Part shown: in pieces, positions 44,201 to 52,409 of the stretch
Layout of the letters: every line of letters begins with the position of its first letter
How positions within the stretch are numbered: the stretch's first letter is position 1
DNA from: Oxalobacter vibrioformis
GTDB taxonomy: Bacteria > Pseudomonadota > Gammaproteobacteria > Burkholderiales > Burkholderiaceae_D
Direction of reading: 5' to 3'
Length of the DNA: 64,000 nucleotides
NCBI RefSeq assembly: GCF_027118995.1
Contig: NZ_CP098242.1
Coordinates: 124,001 to 188,000 of the forward strand
Notes under the pieces: generated by a model
Database searches by the model: none
What the model was told of the DNA's origin: nothing
The model's input: the letters and a program-made list of their open reading frames with translations, nothing else
Program-made: the position numbers and the translations under genes

Positions 44201-45904
44201 AAGCTCTTCCATCTGGCCGGTCAGCAGATCTTCCATGAGCTGCATGTCTTCTGACAGGTCGTTGGAGGTGACGAGTTGGGGCCAGGGTGTTACCTGCAGC
44301 TCGTCACGGCTGTAGCCCAGTATCTCGCACAGCTTGTCATTGAACTGCAGCCAGGAGGTCAGGTCGTTGGACAGGATACCCATCCCGATGAACGGGAGGG
44401 TATAGAAATTGCCCAGTATCTGCTCTTCGCGCAGACGGTGTGTGACTTTCTGGGCCCGCTGCTGCATGCGCCAGATAAGGAAAAGGATGCCACCGGCAAC
44501 CAGCAGGATCACAACGGCAATGCTGCCGATCCAGAAGCTAAGGTTTCTGAGCGGGGCGAGAACCTGCCGGACATCCCTGGTGACAACGAAGTACCAGTTT
44601 GTGCCCGGAACGGGCGCCCAGGCGGCAAGGACATTAACGCCTTTTGAATTGGTGGTGCTCATGACACCTTCCGGCTGTCCGCTCCGTGCAGCGGCGATCA
44701 CCACGCTGTCCTTTGGCGCTTCGATATAGTGGATGCGCGAATCCCCGAATTCGGACTCATCCAGGTAATACATGGTAATACCCTGATCCCCATCCCTTGC
44801 CAGCCGGGTATCAGTGGTCAGGTCTGCCGGCCAGTGCGTCAGGTAAGTGGAGATATAGTTATCCGGATTGACCTGGAGAAGAACGGTACCCAGCAGGCGA
44901 TTGGAGTGGGCCTGTGAAAAGATCGGGATAATATAATCCAGCCGCGTATGGCCGTCTGCGTTTGCGGGAATTTTTATTTTCCCGCCACCGCGCCGGTAAT
45001 CCGGGCGTTTCCGGGGAGCGGCTTGCAGGCGGCTTTTCAGTTCAGCGGTTTCTTCAACCGGCTCCCCCAGCGCCAGCAGTTTTTTGCCGGTTTCATCAAA
45101 CAGCACGATGGACTGGTATTCCAGGGCCTGAAGCAGGGCTTCAAGCTGGCCTTCCACCAGGTTGAAGGCATTGGCACTGCCGGTATACCGCCATTTTTCC
45201 ACGTTATTGGTGAAATTGTTCTGTGAAAGCGTCAGTACGCTGGACTGCTGTCTTTCTTCCAGCCAGCCCTGGATATGGGTGACCCGGTGCCGGGCACTGC
45301 CCTGAAGCTCGGCGAAGGCATCTTTTTTGAGCCGCGGGGAAAAAACCTCCAGTGCGGCAAAGCAGATGACCGGCACAAATGCCGCCAGGGCAAAAACGGG
45401 TAAAAAGAGCTGCAACAGATTCCGCACATTTCCCCTGACGTGCGTAAACTCGTAATTTTCATCATCGGCATTGTCCGCGATGTTTTCGAGGAAGAGATAA
45501 ATGCTCATGGCCTGGCAGCAGACCAAAAGAACACCGGATGAGGACAACAGCCGGGTACGGGTCAGGTAGTCGTCAATCAGAAACGCGATGAATACCTGGA
45601 AGGTGAGCAGCCAGACAGAGCCGAAAGCCATATGCAACAGCATGAAAGCCACCGGTGACGGACGGTAGCGTGAAAGACCGTAGAGTGCCGGGAGCCGCGA
45701 TGTCAGGTGATAGACATACAGCGCGGTAATAAAGACATACAGCGCCCCGCCGATCATCAGGCCATATACCCGCCTGACATCATTTTCGACCAGAAATGAC
45801 AGGGTCATGTGCCACACAGCGATCCACAACAGGCCAAACAGCGCAAACAGCAGGGCTATCCTGGCTGAAAGGTGTTTTCTATCGATGGTTTTTTGTGTCT
45901 GCAT
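41225..45904 (-). CDS. very large membrane sensor with PAS, GAF, GGDEF and EAL domains
   Basis: A 1559-residue cyclic-di-GMP enzyme. About five TM segments (1-190) are followed by an extracytoplasmic Cache-like sensor (about 195-460) and a TM. The cytoplasmic part has PAS (about 500-620), GAF (about 650-790), a second GAF (about 840-990) and PAS (about 1000-1110). GGDEF (about 1125-1290) has an intact ARIGGDEF and the inhibitory RxxD site (REQD) five residues before it. EAL (about 1300-1550) has EALIRW, the metal/catalytic blocks IDDFGTGYSS and KIDRSFV, and VAEGVET. Both catalytic domains look complete, so net synthesis or breakdown depends on signals. Partner genes are not adjacent. Confidence 0.93.
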   Translation of the reverse strand: MQTQKTIDRKHLSARIALLFALFGLLWIAVWHMTLSFLVENDVRRVYGLMIGGALYVFITALYVYHLTSRLPALYGLSRYRPSPVAFMLLHMAFGSVWLLTFQVFIAFLIDDYLTRTRLLSSSGVLLVCCQAMSIYLFLENIADNADDENYEFTHVRGNVRNLLQLFLPVFALAAFVPVICFAALEVFSPRLKKDAFAELQGSARHRVTHIQGWLEERQQSSVLTLSQNNFTNNVEKWRYTGSANAFNLVEGQLEALLQALEYQSIVLFDETGKKLLALGEPVEETAELKSRLQAAPRKRPDYRRGGGKIKIPANADGHTRLDYIIPIFSQAHSNRLLGTVLLQVNPDNYISTYLTHWPADLTTDTRLARDGDQGITMYYLDESEFGDSRIHYIEAPKDSVVIAAARSGQPEGVMSTTNSKGVNVLAAWAPVPGTNWYFVVTRDVRQVLAPLRNLSFWIGSIAVVILLVAGGILFLIWRMQQRAQKVTHRLREEQILGNFYTLPFIGMGILSNDLTSWLQFNDKLCEILGYSRDELQVTPWPQLVTSNDLSEDMQLMEDLLTGQMEELHLQRNLVRKDGEIAIADIHLRCVRKAGGSVEHILLTVEDITRRKEDEAQIHRLNQFYAALSHCNQAIVHSHSPDEMFRKICHAIVNYAGMTIAWIGWLNADDQTVHPISSYSNIPDLVGQLQMLKLSLDPNEPGSRGPTGLAMSESRPVWLQHVDEIINDEMPDSWKAVIVNLNIHSIAVLPLRQNGVYYGTLNVYSDRANAFDESSRELLAEMSTDINFALDNFLRDQARTVAENELRESEQRYRDLYARRMEAEAEIDRLNRLYAALSECNQSIIRCKNENELFQQICADIVQYADFSTVWVGMISPASRTIHPVAAYGIHLNYLDGLAIPLDGEEVSMGPAQRAVRENRPIWVQEVANDPVLKGLWEAGELHDWGSLAVLPLHRKGEVIGVYFICSDYTHAFDVPSQNLLVELVSDIDFAIEHFEREEQLLLSAQVIEHSSEGLMLLDNSGKIAMINPAFTAITGYEFDEVRGKDPNILSSGMYDNDFYAAMWTSVSDGDRWQGEVFNRRKNGTIHPMWLSIKAMRDTLGRLTHYIAMFADLTERKEAEERVHWLSHFDSLTGLPNRTLLRERCNMAVSIAQRKNEPMGMMFIDLDNFKNVNDSLGHGVGDELLKQFADRLRGVVREQDTVARIGGDEFVLLLPGTDTDGAAFLAERLLHVASRPYLVDHHEISLSISIGISLYPTDGNDFDTLSRSADAAMYRAKENGRNDYCFFTVEMQASSARLLQLDNALRRALERDQFTLHYQPKMSLETSRIVGFEALIRWNHPELGFISPAEFIPVAEANGEIVPIGEWVLRTAARQLKEWLDGGFDSLSMSVNLSAVQFRHPRLSEMIMHVLDEFALPPESMHIELTEGVAMENPMAAIAIIDQLHQRGLRISIDDFGTGYSSLAYLKRFSVYILKIDRSFVQDIPADADDMAIVEAVISLADSMGMVTVAEGVETEEQLAFLRERGCKEIQGYLLSRPIPAENIPGFLVEHDLKKGLII

Positions 45905-46066
45905 GGTCTGAAAAATCCGGTCGGTGTTCTGTCGGTATTTTTTATTATTTCCGCATTATAGTATTTCTTCCGGAAAATAGTTGCCCAACAGCAAAGTTCT
46001 TATTTATTATCAAAATAAAAACTTTTCTTACTTTCCTTTTAAAATTAATTACCTGTAAAAATCGGC
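45905..46066. other. AT-rich intergenic region upstream of the GGDEF-EAL gene
   Basis: AT-rich stretch (for example AAAGTTCTTATTTATTATCAAAATAAAAACTTTTC) with no gene. It should hold the promoter for the large sensor and the rmuC 3' end. Confidence 0.4.
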
Positions 46067-47530
46067 TCAATCATTTTCAAGATCAGGCATTTCATCTGTT
46101 TCCAGCAACTGCTGGGCCTGGCCCGATGGCAGCGCTTCGACTTTCCTGAGTTTTCGGCTCATCTGCCGGGTTCGCATTTCGGCATCCTCAATATTTCTTG
46201 CCGCGCGTTCGAGGGTGCGCTTGGTCGCACTCAACGCATCGCCGAATTTGCCGAATTCTGTTTTGACTGCACCCAGTATCTGCCATACTTCGGATGAGCG
46301 TTTTTCAAGCGCAAGGGTACAAAATCCCATTTGCAGGCTATTCAAGAGCGCCGCCAGGGTGGAGGGACCGGCAATGCTGACGCGGTGATTGCGCTGGATT
46401 TCATCAGCCAGGCCCGGACGGCGCATGACTTCGGCATACAACCCTTCGGTTGGCAAAAAGAGCAGCGCAAAGTCTGTGGTCATCGGCGGGGAAAGGTATT
46501 TTTCGGCGATTGTCCGGGCTTCCAGGCGCAGGGTACGCTCAAGCTCCCTGCCCGCAGCAGCGACGCCTTCCGCATCGGCATTTTCTGCTGCCAGTATCAG
46601 CCGCTCGTACTGCTCCTTGGGAAATTTGGCGTCAATCGGCAGCCACACGGGCATGTCGTCGTCTTTTCCGGGCAGCCGGATGGCGAATTCCACGCGGGCG
46701 TCAGACCCCGGCACAGTGGCAATGTTTTTTTCATACTGGTCAGGCGTCATGATCTGCTGCAGGAGCATTTCCAGCTGGACTTCTCCCCATGTGCCGCGTG
46801 TTTTGACATTGGTCAGGACCCGCTTCAGATCGCCCACGCCGAGAGCCAGTTGCTGCATCTCACCTAAGCCCGCATGGACTTTTTCAAGCCGCTCGGAAAC
46901 CAGCTTGAAAGACTCACCCAGGCGCTGCTCCAATGTGGCGTGAAGCTTTTCATCGACGGTCTGCCGCATTTCTTCCAGTTTTTTGGCGTTTTCGTTTTGC
47001 AGTTCCTTGATTTTGTCTTCGAGTGTGGTCCGGATTTCTGCCATGCGGCGGGTATTGGACTCGGAAAGCAGGTTGAGCGTTTGCTGGAGGGTATCGGAAA
47101 AGCGCTTGATGCTGGCTGACTGTTCTTCGCGGGCGACCAGCGCCTGCTGGCCCAGGTCGTTGCGCATTTTTTCCAACTGCTCGGCATTGCCCTTGCCCAA
47201 CTGCTCCAGGTGGGCGGAAAAAGCGGTAATATGGCTGTTCTGGAGGGTGGCGGTGCCTGTTATCTGGCTGGTGATGGCCTGCTGGAACTGGGAAAGGCTG
47301 CCGGAAAGTTCCTGGCGGTTGCTTTGGGCCGTGCTTTGTATCTGCTCGCGCAATTCACGCTCGGTGCGCTCATTTTGCTGCTGGAGTGCCTGTGTGATGC
47401 TGTTTTGCAACCCCTGCAGGCCGCCAGCGCTGTCGTCTGGTGAATGGCGGTTTTTGAACAGGCTGATGATCTGCAGGATAACGGCAACAGCAGCCAAAAA
47501 CAGCAGCGCATATAGCAGAGTTTCGTTCAT
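46067..47530 (-). CDS. rmuC: DNA recombination protein RmuC
   Basis: A 487-residue protein. ATG 47530 (GGAAAG upstream) is used rather than 47638, which lacks support. One N-terminal TM (LYALLFLAAVAVILQIISLF), a long Gln/Glu-rich coiled coil (about 40-210) and the RmuC nuclease-like domain (LAL.VGDLKRVLTNVKTRGTWGEVQLEMLLQQIM, WLPIDAKFPKEQYERL, FLPTEGLYAEVMRRPG). It limits inversion/rearrangement at short inverted repeats. The final 60 residues are charged. Confidence 0.95.
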   Translation of the reverse strand: MNETLLYALLFLAAVAVILQIISLFKNRHSPDDSAGGLQGLQNSITQALQQQNERTERELREQIQSTAQSNRQELSGSLSQFQQAITSQITGTATLQNSHITAFSAHLEQLGKGNAEQLEKMRNDLGQQALVAREEQSASIKRFSDTLQQTLNLLSESNTRRMAEIRTTLEDKIKELQNENAKKLEEMRQTVDEKLHATLEQRLGESFKLVSERLEKVHAGLGEMQQLALGVGDLKRVLTNVKTRGTWGEVQLEMLLQQIMTPDQYEKNIATVPGSDARVEFAIRLPGKDDDMPVWLPIDAKFPKEQYERLILAAENADAEGVAAAGRELERTLRLEARTIAEKYLSPPMTTDFALLFLPTEGLYAEVMRRPGLADEIQRNHRVSIAGPSTLAALLNSLQMGFCTLALEKRSSEVWQILGAVKTEFGKFGDALSATKRTLERAARNIEDAEMRTRQMSRKLRKVEALPSGQAQQLLETDEMPDLEND

Positions 47531-47721
47531 GAATCTTTCCGTATGATTTGTCAGGAGGATTATCTCACTAAAGCGGAAGGATGCGTGAATGAAAATAGCG
47601 GCTGTTTTGTAACAGCCGCCATGTGGTTGACAAGGCATCGGTTACCGGAAAACGCGCGTCTGTACCGAGCCAGAGTGACTTTTATCGATGCGCCGTCGCT
47701 GCATCCTGCGCGACATCGCTG

Positions 47722-50034
47722 TCACGATACGGAAAAGGTGTCTTTCCAGCGTAAAAGCCTGAGGCCGTTGAAAACGACGATCAAGGTAGCCCCGACATCG
47801 GCAAAGACAGCCATCCACATGCTGGCGTAGCTGGTGAGCGCGAGGGCGAAAAAGACCAGCTTGATCCCCAGCGCAATACTGATGTTCTGCCACAATATCC
47901 GGAAAGTACGGCGCGACAGGCGGATCAGGTCAATCACCTTTCGCAGGTCATCGTTCATGATAACGACATCGGCGGTTTCCATGGCGATATCGGTCCCTGC
48001 CCCGCCCATGGCGATACCGATATTGGCGGTAGCCAATGCGGGGGCATCATTGATGCCATCTCCCACCATGGCAACATGGGAAAATTTTGTCTGCAAAGAG
48101 GCAATGGCATTGAGCTTGTCATCCGGCAGCAGATTGCTGTGAACCTCTTTGATACCAGCCTGCCCTGCAATGGTTTCAGCCGTCAGGGTGTTGTCGCCGG
48201 TGAGCATGACCGGGGTGATTTTCCGACAGGCCAGCTCTTCAATCGTCACCCAGCTGTTAACCCGGATGGTATCGGCAACGGCAAAGAGTGCCAGCACTTC
48301 TTCGTCAGATGCCAGCAGCGTCACGGTATAGCCGGATTTTTCGTGGGCGTTAAGACGTTCTGCCAGTGCCTGCGTGACAGGTGTGCTTTCTTCTATCCAG
48401 CGGACGCTGCCAAGACGCAGCTTTGTGCCGTCAATCGTGCCCATGCTGCCTTTTCCGGGCATCTCGGTGAAATTTTCCACCTTGCCCGGCCTGGCATAAG
48501 TCTTCATGTCGTCATAAATGGCCTTTGATACCGGATGGGTCGAATGGGAGGTCATTGTCGTTGTCCATTGGCGTATCTCATCGCGCGTGATATCGGTAGC
48601 GATGTTTTCCACAGCAACCAGCCGCGGCTTGCCTTCGGTGATCGTGCCGGTCTTGTCGAGCGCCACGGCCTTGAGTTTTCGCGCCTCTTCCAGGTAGACG
48701 CCGCCCTTGATGAGAATCCCGGCACGGGCAGCAACTGCCAGCCCGCTGACAACGGTCAGCGGCGTGGCAATGACAAGTGCACACGGACAGGCAATGACCA
48801 GCAGGACCAGCGCCCGGTAGATGGCATCCCACCATGTCCAGTCGGTGAGAAGGGGCATAATGACGGCAATGGCAAGCGCAATGATGAAGACGGCAGGGGT
48901 ATAGATGGCGGCAAAACGATCAACGAACCGCTGGACAGGCGCACGGGCTTCCTGTGCCTCTTCGACTGTCCTGATGATGCGGGAGAGCATGGTATCACTG
49001 GCCAGTGCCGTGACATCCAGCTCCAGGATGCCGGACTCATTGATACTGCCGGCATAGACCATATCTCCCCCTGTCCTGGCAACCGGGATGCTTTCGCCGG
49101 TAATGGCCATCTGGTTAACAGCGCTGTAACCGGCAACGACCATGCCGTCAAGAGGGATACGTTCGCCGGGCTTGACACGGATGATCTGCCCCGGGCGAAT
49201 GTCTTTTACACTGGCGACTTCCCAGTGCCCATCCGGCAACCGCAGCTCGGCTGACTCGGGTGTCAGGGAAAGCAGCTGGTGGATGGCATTGCGCGCCCGA
49301 TCAACCGAGCGGGCTTCGATAAGCTCGGCAATGGCATACAGGACCATCACCATGGCGGCTTCTGCCCACTGCCCTAAAATGCAGGCGCCGGTAACCGCAA
49401 CCGCCATGAGTGCGCTGATATTGAGACGTCCGTGCAACAGCGCCCGGATACCATTGGTATAAACGGAGGTGCCCGCTAGGAGAATGGCGGAGACCGCCAG
49501 CGAAAAACCCAGTACCTTGAAGGGCATTGTATCCGGCGCAAAAAAATGCAGGATTTCGATGGAGAGTGCAATAACAAGCGCGACGCCCAGCTTCCAGTAA
49601 CCGGTATCCGGCGTATGGACATGGTCATGCCCCCCTTCCCCGCCAGCCTGCCGGACGGATTTCGGTTTGTAACCGGCTTTTTCGATCGCCTGGCGTGCCT
49701 TTTCTTTTGCCTGCCCGGTCGCATTGATCGTGAGTGAACGTGAAGACAGGTGGAAAAAGAGGGAGTGGATACCTTCAATGCCATCGAGTGCCTGGCGGAT
49801 TTCCTTTTCCTCGACCGGGCAATCCATATTGGGAATCTTCCAGACTTCGGCATCACCACCGGCTGGTGCCGCCGGAACCGGAGCCAGCGGCTCCAGCGCC
49901 GCAACCGAACAGCCGCATCCCCCGCACGATGAAGGCGGTGGCTGGGTATCTTCATGGGCATGATCGTGGTCATGGCTGTGGCCGTGATCATGTTCGTGAT
50001 CGTGCGCTGTTTTTCCGATGTGTTCGTGTTTCAT
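47722..50034 (-). CDS. cadA: Zn(II)/Cd(II)/Pb(II)-translocating P1B-type ATPase
   Basis: A 770-residue efflux pump. It has a His/Asp-rich metal-collecting N-terminus (residues 3-28), a CGGCGC cluster (37-42) and an HMA domain with DCPVEE (71-76; the CxxEE-type site usual in Zn/Cd/Pb pumps). Eight TM include the CPC motif (ACPCALVIATPL), the phosphorylation site DKTGT, a TGDN hinge and MVGDGINDAPALA. Its divergent MerR-type regulator and operator are adjacent. The symbol zntA would be equally reasonable. Confidence 0.95.
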   Translation of the reverse strand: MKHEHIGKTAHDHEHDHGHSHDHDHAHEDTQPPPSSCGGCGCSVAALEPLAPVPAAPAGGDAEVWKIPNMDCPVEEKEIRQALDGIEGIHSLFFHLSSRSLTINATGQAKEKARQAIEKAGYKPKSVRQAGGEGGHDHVHTPDTGYWKLGVALVIALSIEILHFFAPDTMPFKVLGFSLAVSAILLAGTSVYTNGIRALLHGRLNISALMAVAVTGACILGQWAEAAMVMVLYAIAELIEARSVDRARNAIHQLLSLTPESAELRLPDGHWEVASVKDIRPGQIIRVKPGERIPLDGMVVAGYSAVNQMAITGESIPVARTGGDMVYAGSINESGILELDVTALASDTMLSRIIRTVEEAQEARAPVQRFVDRFAAIYTPAVFIIALAIAVIMPLLTDWTWWDAIYRALVLLVIACPCALVIATPLTVVSGLAVAARAGILIKGGVYLEEARKLKAVALDKTGTITEGKPRLVAVENIATDITRDEIRQWTTTMTSHSTHPVSKAIYDDMKTYARPGKVENFTEMPGKGSMGTIDGTKLRLGSVRWIEESTPVTQALAERLNAHEKSGYTVTLLASDEEVLALFAVADTIRVNSWVTIEELACRKITPVMLTGDNTLTAETIAGQAGIKEVHSNLLPDDKLNAIASLQTKFSHVAMVGDGINDAPALATANIGIAMGGAGTDIAMETADVVIMNDDLRKVIDLIRLSRRTFRILWQNISIALGIKLVFFALALTSYASMWMAVFADVGATLIVVFNGLRLLRWKDTFSVS

Positions 50035-50055
50035 GGTTTTTCCTCACTTGCTGCT

Positions 50056-50086
50056 ATTAGAAACCCTGTAGCCACTACAAAGTCAA
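50056..50086 (-). promoter_or_regulatory. MerR-type promoter/operator between the ATPase and its regulator
   Basis: On the minus strand TTGACT (-35, 50081-50086) and TCTAAT (-10, 50056-50061) are separated by an overlong 19-bp spacer. The imperfect palindrome ACTTTGTAGTGGCTACAGGGT (50063-50083) spans that spacer. A stretched spacer with a dyad operator is the hallmark of MerR-family activation. Confidence 0.9.
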
Positions 50087-50134
50087 GTGGGTGTAGAATG
50101 GTTTTATTATTTTTTTATCTGAGGCCAAAAAATC

Positions 50135-50644
50135 ATGAAAATCGGTGAACTGGCAAGCGCCACCGGCACCCAGGTGGAAACCATCCGCTACTACGAACGT
50201 GAGGGCCTCCTCCCAAACAGCAGCCGCACCCAGAGCAATTACCGGATTTATAACGAACGGCATATGGAGCGCCTGCTCTTCATCCGCCGCTGCCGTACGC
50301 TGGACATGACGTTAAACGAGATACGCTCGCTTTTGCGCTTTAACGATGCGGAAGAAGACAACTGCACGGAAGTCAATGCGCTTTTAGATGAGCATATCGG
50401 CCATGTGGCCGACCGTATCCGGGAACTGAAAAAGCTGGAAAAGCAGCTCAAAGACCTGCGCAAATACTGCAGCTGCCGGGAAATGATCCTGGCCTCAGGC
50501 GAGGCCATACATGGCGATACTCCGTGCCTGTGCAAGGAGGGCGCACCCCACTGCGGTATCCTTACCGAGCTTTTCGGGGTAAAGCCGGGGGAAACAGCGG
50601 CTGCACATGGACACAACCATGTGCCGGGTTCGCATGTGAGGTGA
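50135..50644 (+). CDS. cadR: MerR-family heavy-metal regulator (CadR/PbrR type)
   Basis: A 169-residue regulator. MerR HTH (MKIGELASATGTQVETIRYYEREGLLP), the hinge and a long dimer helix (IGHVADRIRELKKLEKQLKDL). Metal-site cysteines of the CadR/PbrR type are at 77 and 112, with further Cys at 114, 131, 133 and 140. The C-terminal tail is His-rich (AAAHGHNHVPGSHVR), as in CadR. It is divergent from the P-type ATPase, with the operator between them, so it should activate that pump and also control itself. Confidence 0.93.
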   Translation: MKIGELASATGTQVETIRYYEREGLLPNSSRTQSNYRIYNERHMERLLFIRRCRTLDMTLNEIRSLLRFNDAEEDNCTEVNALLDEHIGHVADRIRELKKLEKQLKDLRKYCSCREMILASGEAIHGDTPCLCKEGAPHCGILTELFGVKPGETAAAHGHNHVPGSHVR

Positions 50645-50653
50645 TCTCGGCAG

Positions 50654-51100
50654 ATGCAAAACCGGATGACGATAGCGGCATGTATTGCGACGGTTTCACC
50701 CTTCTGGCTGAAAAACGACGGCGCGCCCGATTCGCTTGCCGCTTTTGAAAAACAGCGCACCCTGCCTTTGCCGCCGGACTTCAAGGCGTTTTTCAGGTGG
50801 TCTGACAGCGGACGCGGCAAATTTTCCGGCATCTATCTCGATCTGTGGAAAATCGAGCAATTTGATCTGCTGGGCCGGGATTACCAGATAGACCATTACC
50901 TGGGAGAGGCATTTGTGCCCTTTGGCTCGGATGGCGGCCCCATCTGTTTTCTGCTGGACTACCGCACCCCTGCCGGTCCGGCCATTGCCTGCGTGAATTT
51001 TGGTGATCTGGATATTGATGAGGTCAAGGTAATTGCCCCTTCGTTGACGGAATTTCTGGCAATGGCTGTCAGAGGGGAACTGATAGATGAGGATCTGTGA
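50654..51100 (+). CDS. SMI1/KNR4 (SUKH)-family protein
   Basis: A 148-residue cytoplasmic protein. The core reads LPLPPDFKAFFRWSDSGRGKF, then the strand-rich centre FVPFGSDGGPICFLLDYR and the closing helix VIAPSLTEFLAMAVRG, a standard SUKH arrangement. It starts 10 bp after cadR and may be read through from it, though the functions seem unrelated. No toxin gene is adjacent, so it is an orphan. A family-A repeat follows. Confidence 0.75.
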   Translation: MQNRMTIAACIATVSPFWLKNDGAPDSLAAFEKQRTLPLPPDFKAFFRWSDSGRGKFSGIYLDLWKIEQFDLLGRDYQIDHYLGEAFVPFGSDGGPICFLLDYRTPAGPAIACVNFGDLDIDEVKVIAPSLTEFLAMAVRGELIDEDL

Positions 51101-51109
51101 TCTTTTTTG

Positions 51110-51618
51110 CGCGACGACCGGCTGTCCTTCGCAAGGACACGTGTCTACGATGAGAGACACCTCGAGATAGCATCATAAGAAGGGTGGCTACTCTTACCCT
51201 GCCTGGATGTGTAGCGTGTGCCAAACGCAGTGCGGCGCACGAGGTACGCACGGCAAGGGTGAGTGCTCTTTTTTTGCCAGCTTGTGTTCGTGCGCTTCGC
51301 CAAAGGCTCAGCACACGCTACGACTCTTCGCTATGCCTGCTTTTTCCAATGGCGGCTCTGTTGCCATGCCGTCTGCGCAGCAGAGGCATCTCACACCACG
51401 CAGTGGTGTCACTTCTCTTCTATAGTCCGCGATTACGCCGCAGCCGGGGCTGTAAGGAGGGACTGGAGCTTCGCAGACGGCTGTCTGTACAGGCAAGACA
51501 AAAAGTAACCTGCCGTGGGTCAGCCACCCACTTTATGACGTTCTATTGAGGGCTAATCCCATCGTAGCAAACAACACAAGCGAAGGACAAAAAACGCGCC
51601 TGCCGTCGCGCTACAGCC
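51110..51618. repeat. family-A interspersed repeat, copy 7 (longest, with cargo modules)
   Basis: Left arm remnants (TGTCTACGATGAGAGACACCTCGAG.., CATAAGAAGGGTGGCT) are followed by AGCGTGTGCCAAACGCAGTGCGGCGCACGAGG, inverted relative to copy 6. Bases 51340-51480 match the cargo of copy 4 (CACACCACGCAGTGGTGTCACTTCTCTTCTA, TCCGCGATTACGCC, GGAGCTTCGCAGACGGCTGT). Then come GACAAAAAGTAACCTGCCGTGGGTCAGCCACCCAC and a complete right arm ending ACGCGCCTGCCGTCGCGCTACAGCCCT. No gene. Confidence 0.88.
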
Positions 51619-52248
51619 CTATCCCCCCTTTACTACTTCCAGCAAATCACTCTTCACGATATCCGACGGGGCAACGACTTTTTCATCCAGCCTGAAATCC
51701 CTCCCGTAGCGCTCCTTGATGATTTTCCGTACGGCGGCATGGTCAAGATCATAATCGGCAAAGGTCCTGATAGGACCAAGCTCGATTTTCGCGTTTCGCT
51801 TGTAGAGTTTCCAGACCAGCTCGGAGCAGTAGATCCTGAGGTCTGACCACTGGAAAAGGAGATCGTAGTCTTTTCCGGCAAAGTTGGCGGTGTCAACCCG
51901 CATGGACTTGATGACTTCGGGTGTCAGCACACTCGTATCCTTTAGCCGCATGACGACATAGTGGCCCTTCACGCCCCGCCTGATCCACTGGTCCAGCGGT
52001 GCCCATCCGACGGGGCTGACGGCTTCAAATACCTGGAGTTTTCCATCCTTTTCGAGGACGATGCCGCAATGGGTGTATTCGGAGCCGGTGCCCAACTGGA
52101 TGGCCCTGCTCTGCGGTGAGTCGGTTATCTGGAAGAGGATGTCGCCTTCTTTCAACTGGGGCGCGGCCTGGCTTCTGGCACAGCCATGTAGCAGCAGGAA
52201 TACGGCAAACAGGAAGGCAAAAGCCGGGAAACGCAGGATGTTTTTCAT
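51619..52248 (-). CDS. YiiX/YebB-like NlpC/P60-superfamily lipoprotein
   Basis: A 209-residue lipoprotein with a lipobox ending in LLLHGC (Cys at about 23). The permuted papain-like fold has LKEGDILFQITDS, the catalytic His in YTHCGIV and the nucleophilic Cys in RIYCSELVWKLY. YiiX-type enzymes act on peptidoglycan or lipid amide bonds; the exact substrate is unknown. Location is the inner face of the outer membrane or the outer face of the inner membrane (inference). Divergent from hpnD. Confidence 0.88.
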   Translation of the reverse strand: MKNILRFPAFAFLFAVFLLLHGCARSQAAPQLKEGDILFQITDSPQSRAIQLGTGSEYTHCGIVLEKDGKLQVFEAVSPVGWAPLDQWIRRGVKGHYVVMRLKDTSVLTPEVIKSMRVDTANFAGKDYDLLFQWSDLRIYCSELVWKLYKRNAKIELGPIRTFADYDLDHAAVRKIIKERYGRDFRLDEKVVAPSDIVKSDLLEVVKGG

Positions 52249-52409
52249 GACGGGTCCACGTCCACTCTATAGCATGATGAATGCTGCTTATTTTGTCGCC
52301 AAACGCTCCTCTTGTCCATGTCTACAGCGGGCATGGACAGCAGTTTTGTTGAAACCCTGTTTTTGCGCGATAATCGCAGCATTCGATTTGTTGATGTTTT
52401 TTGCCTTTC

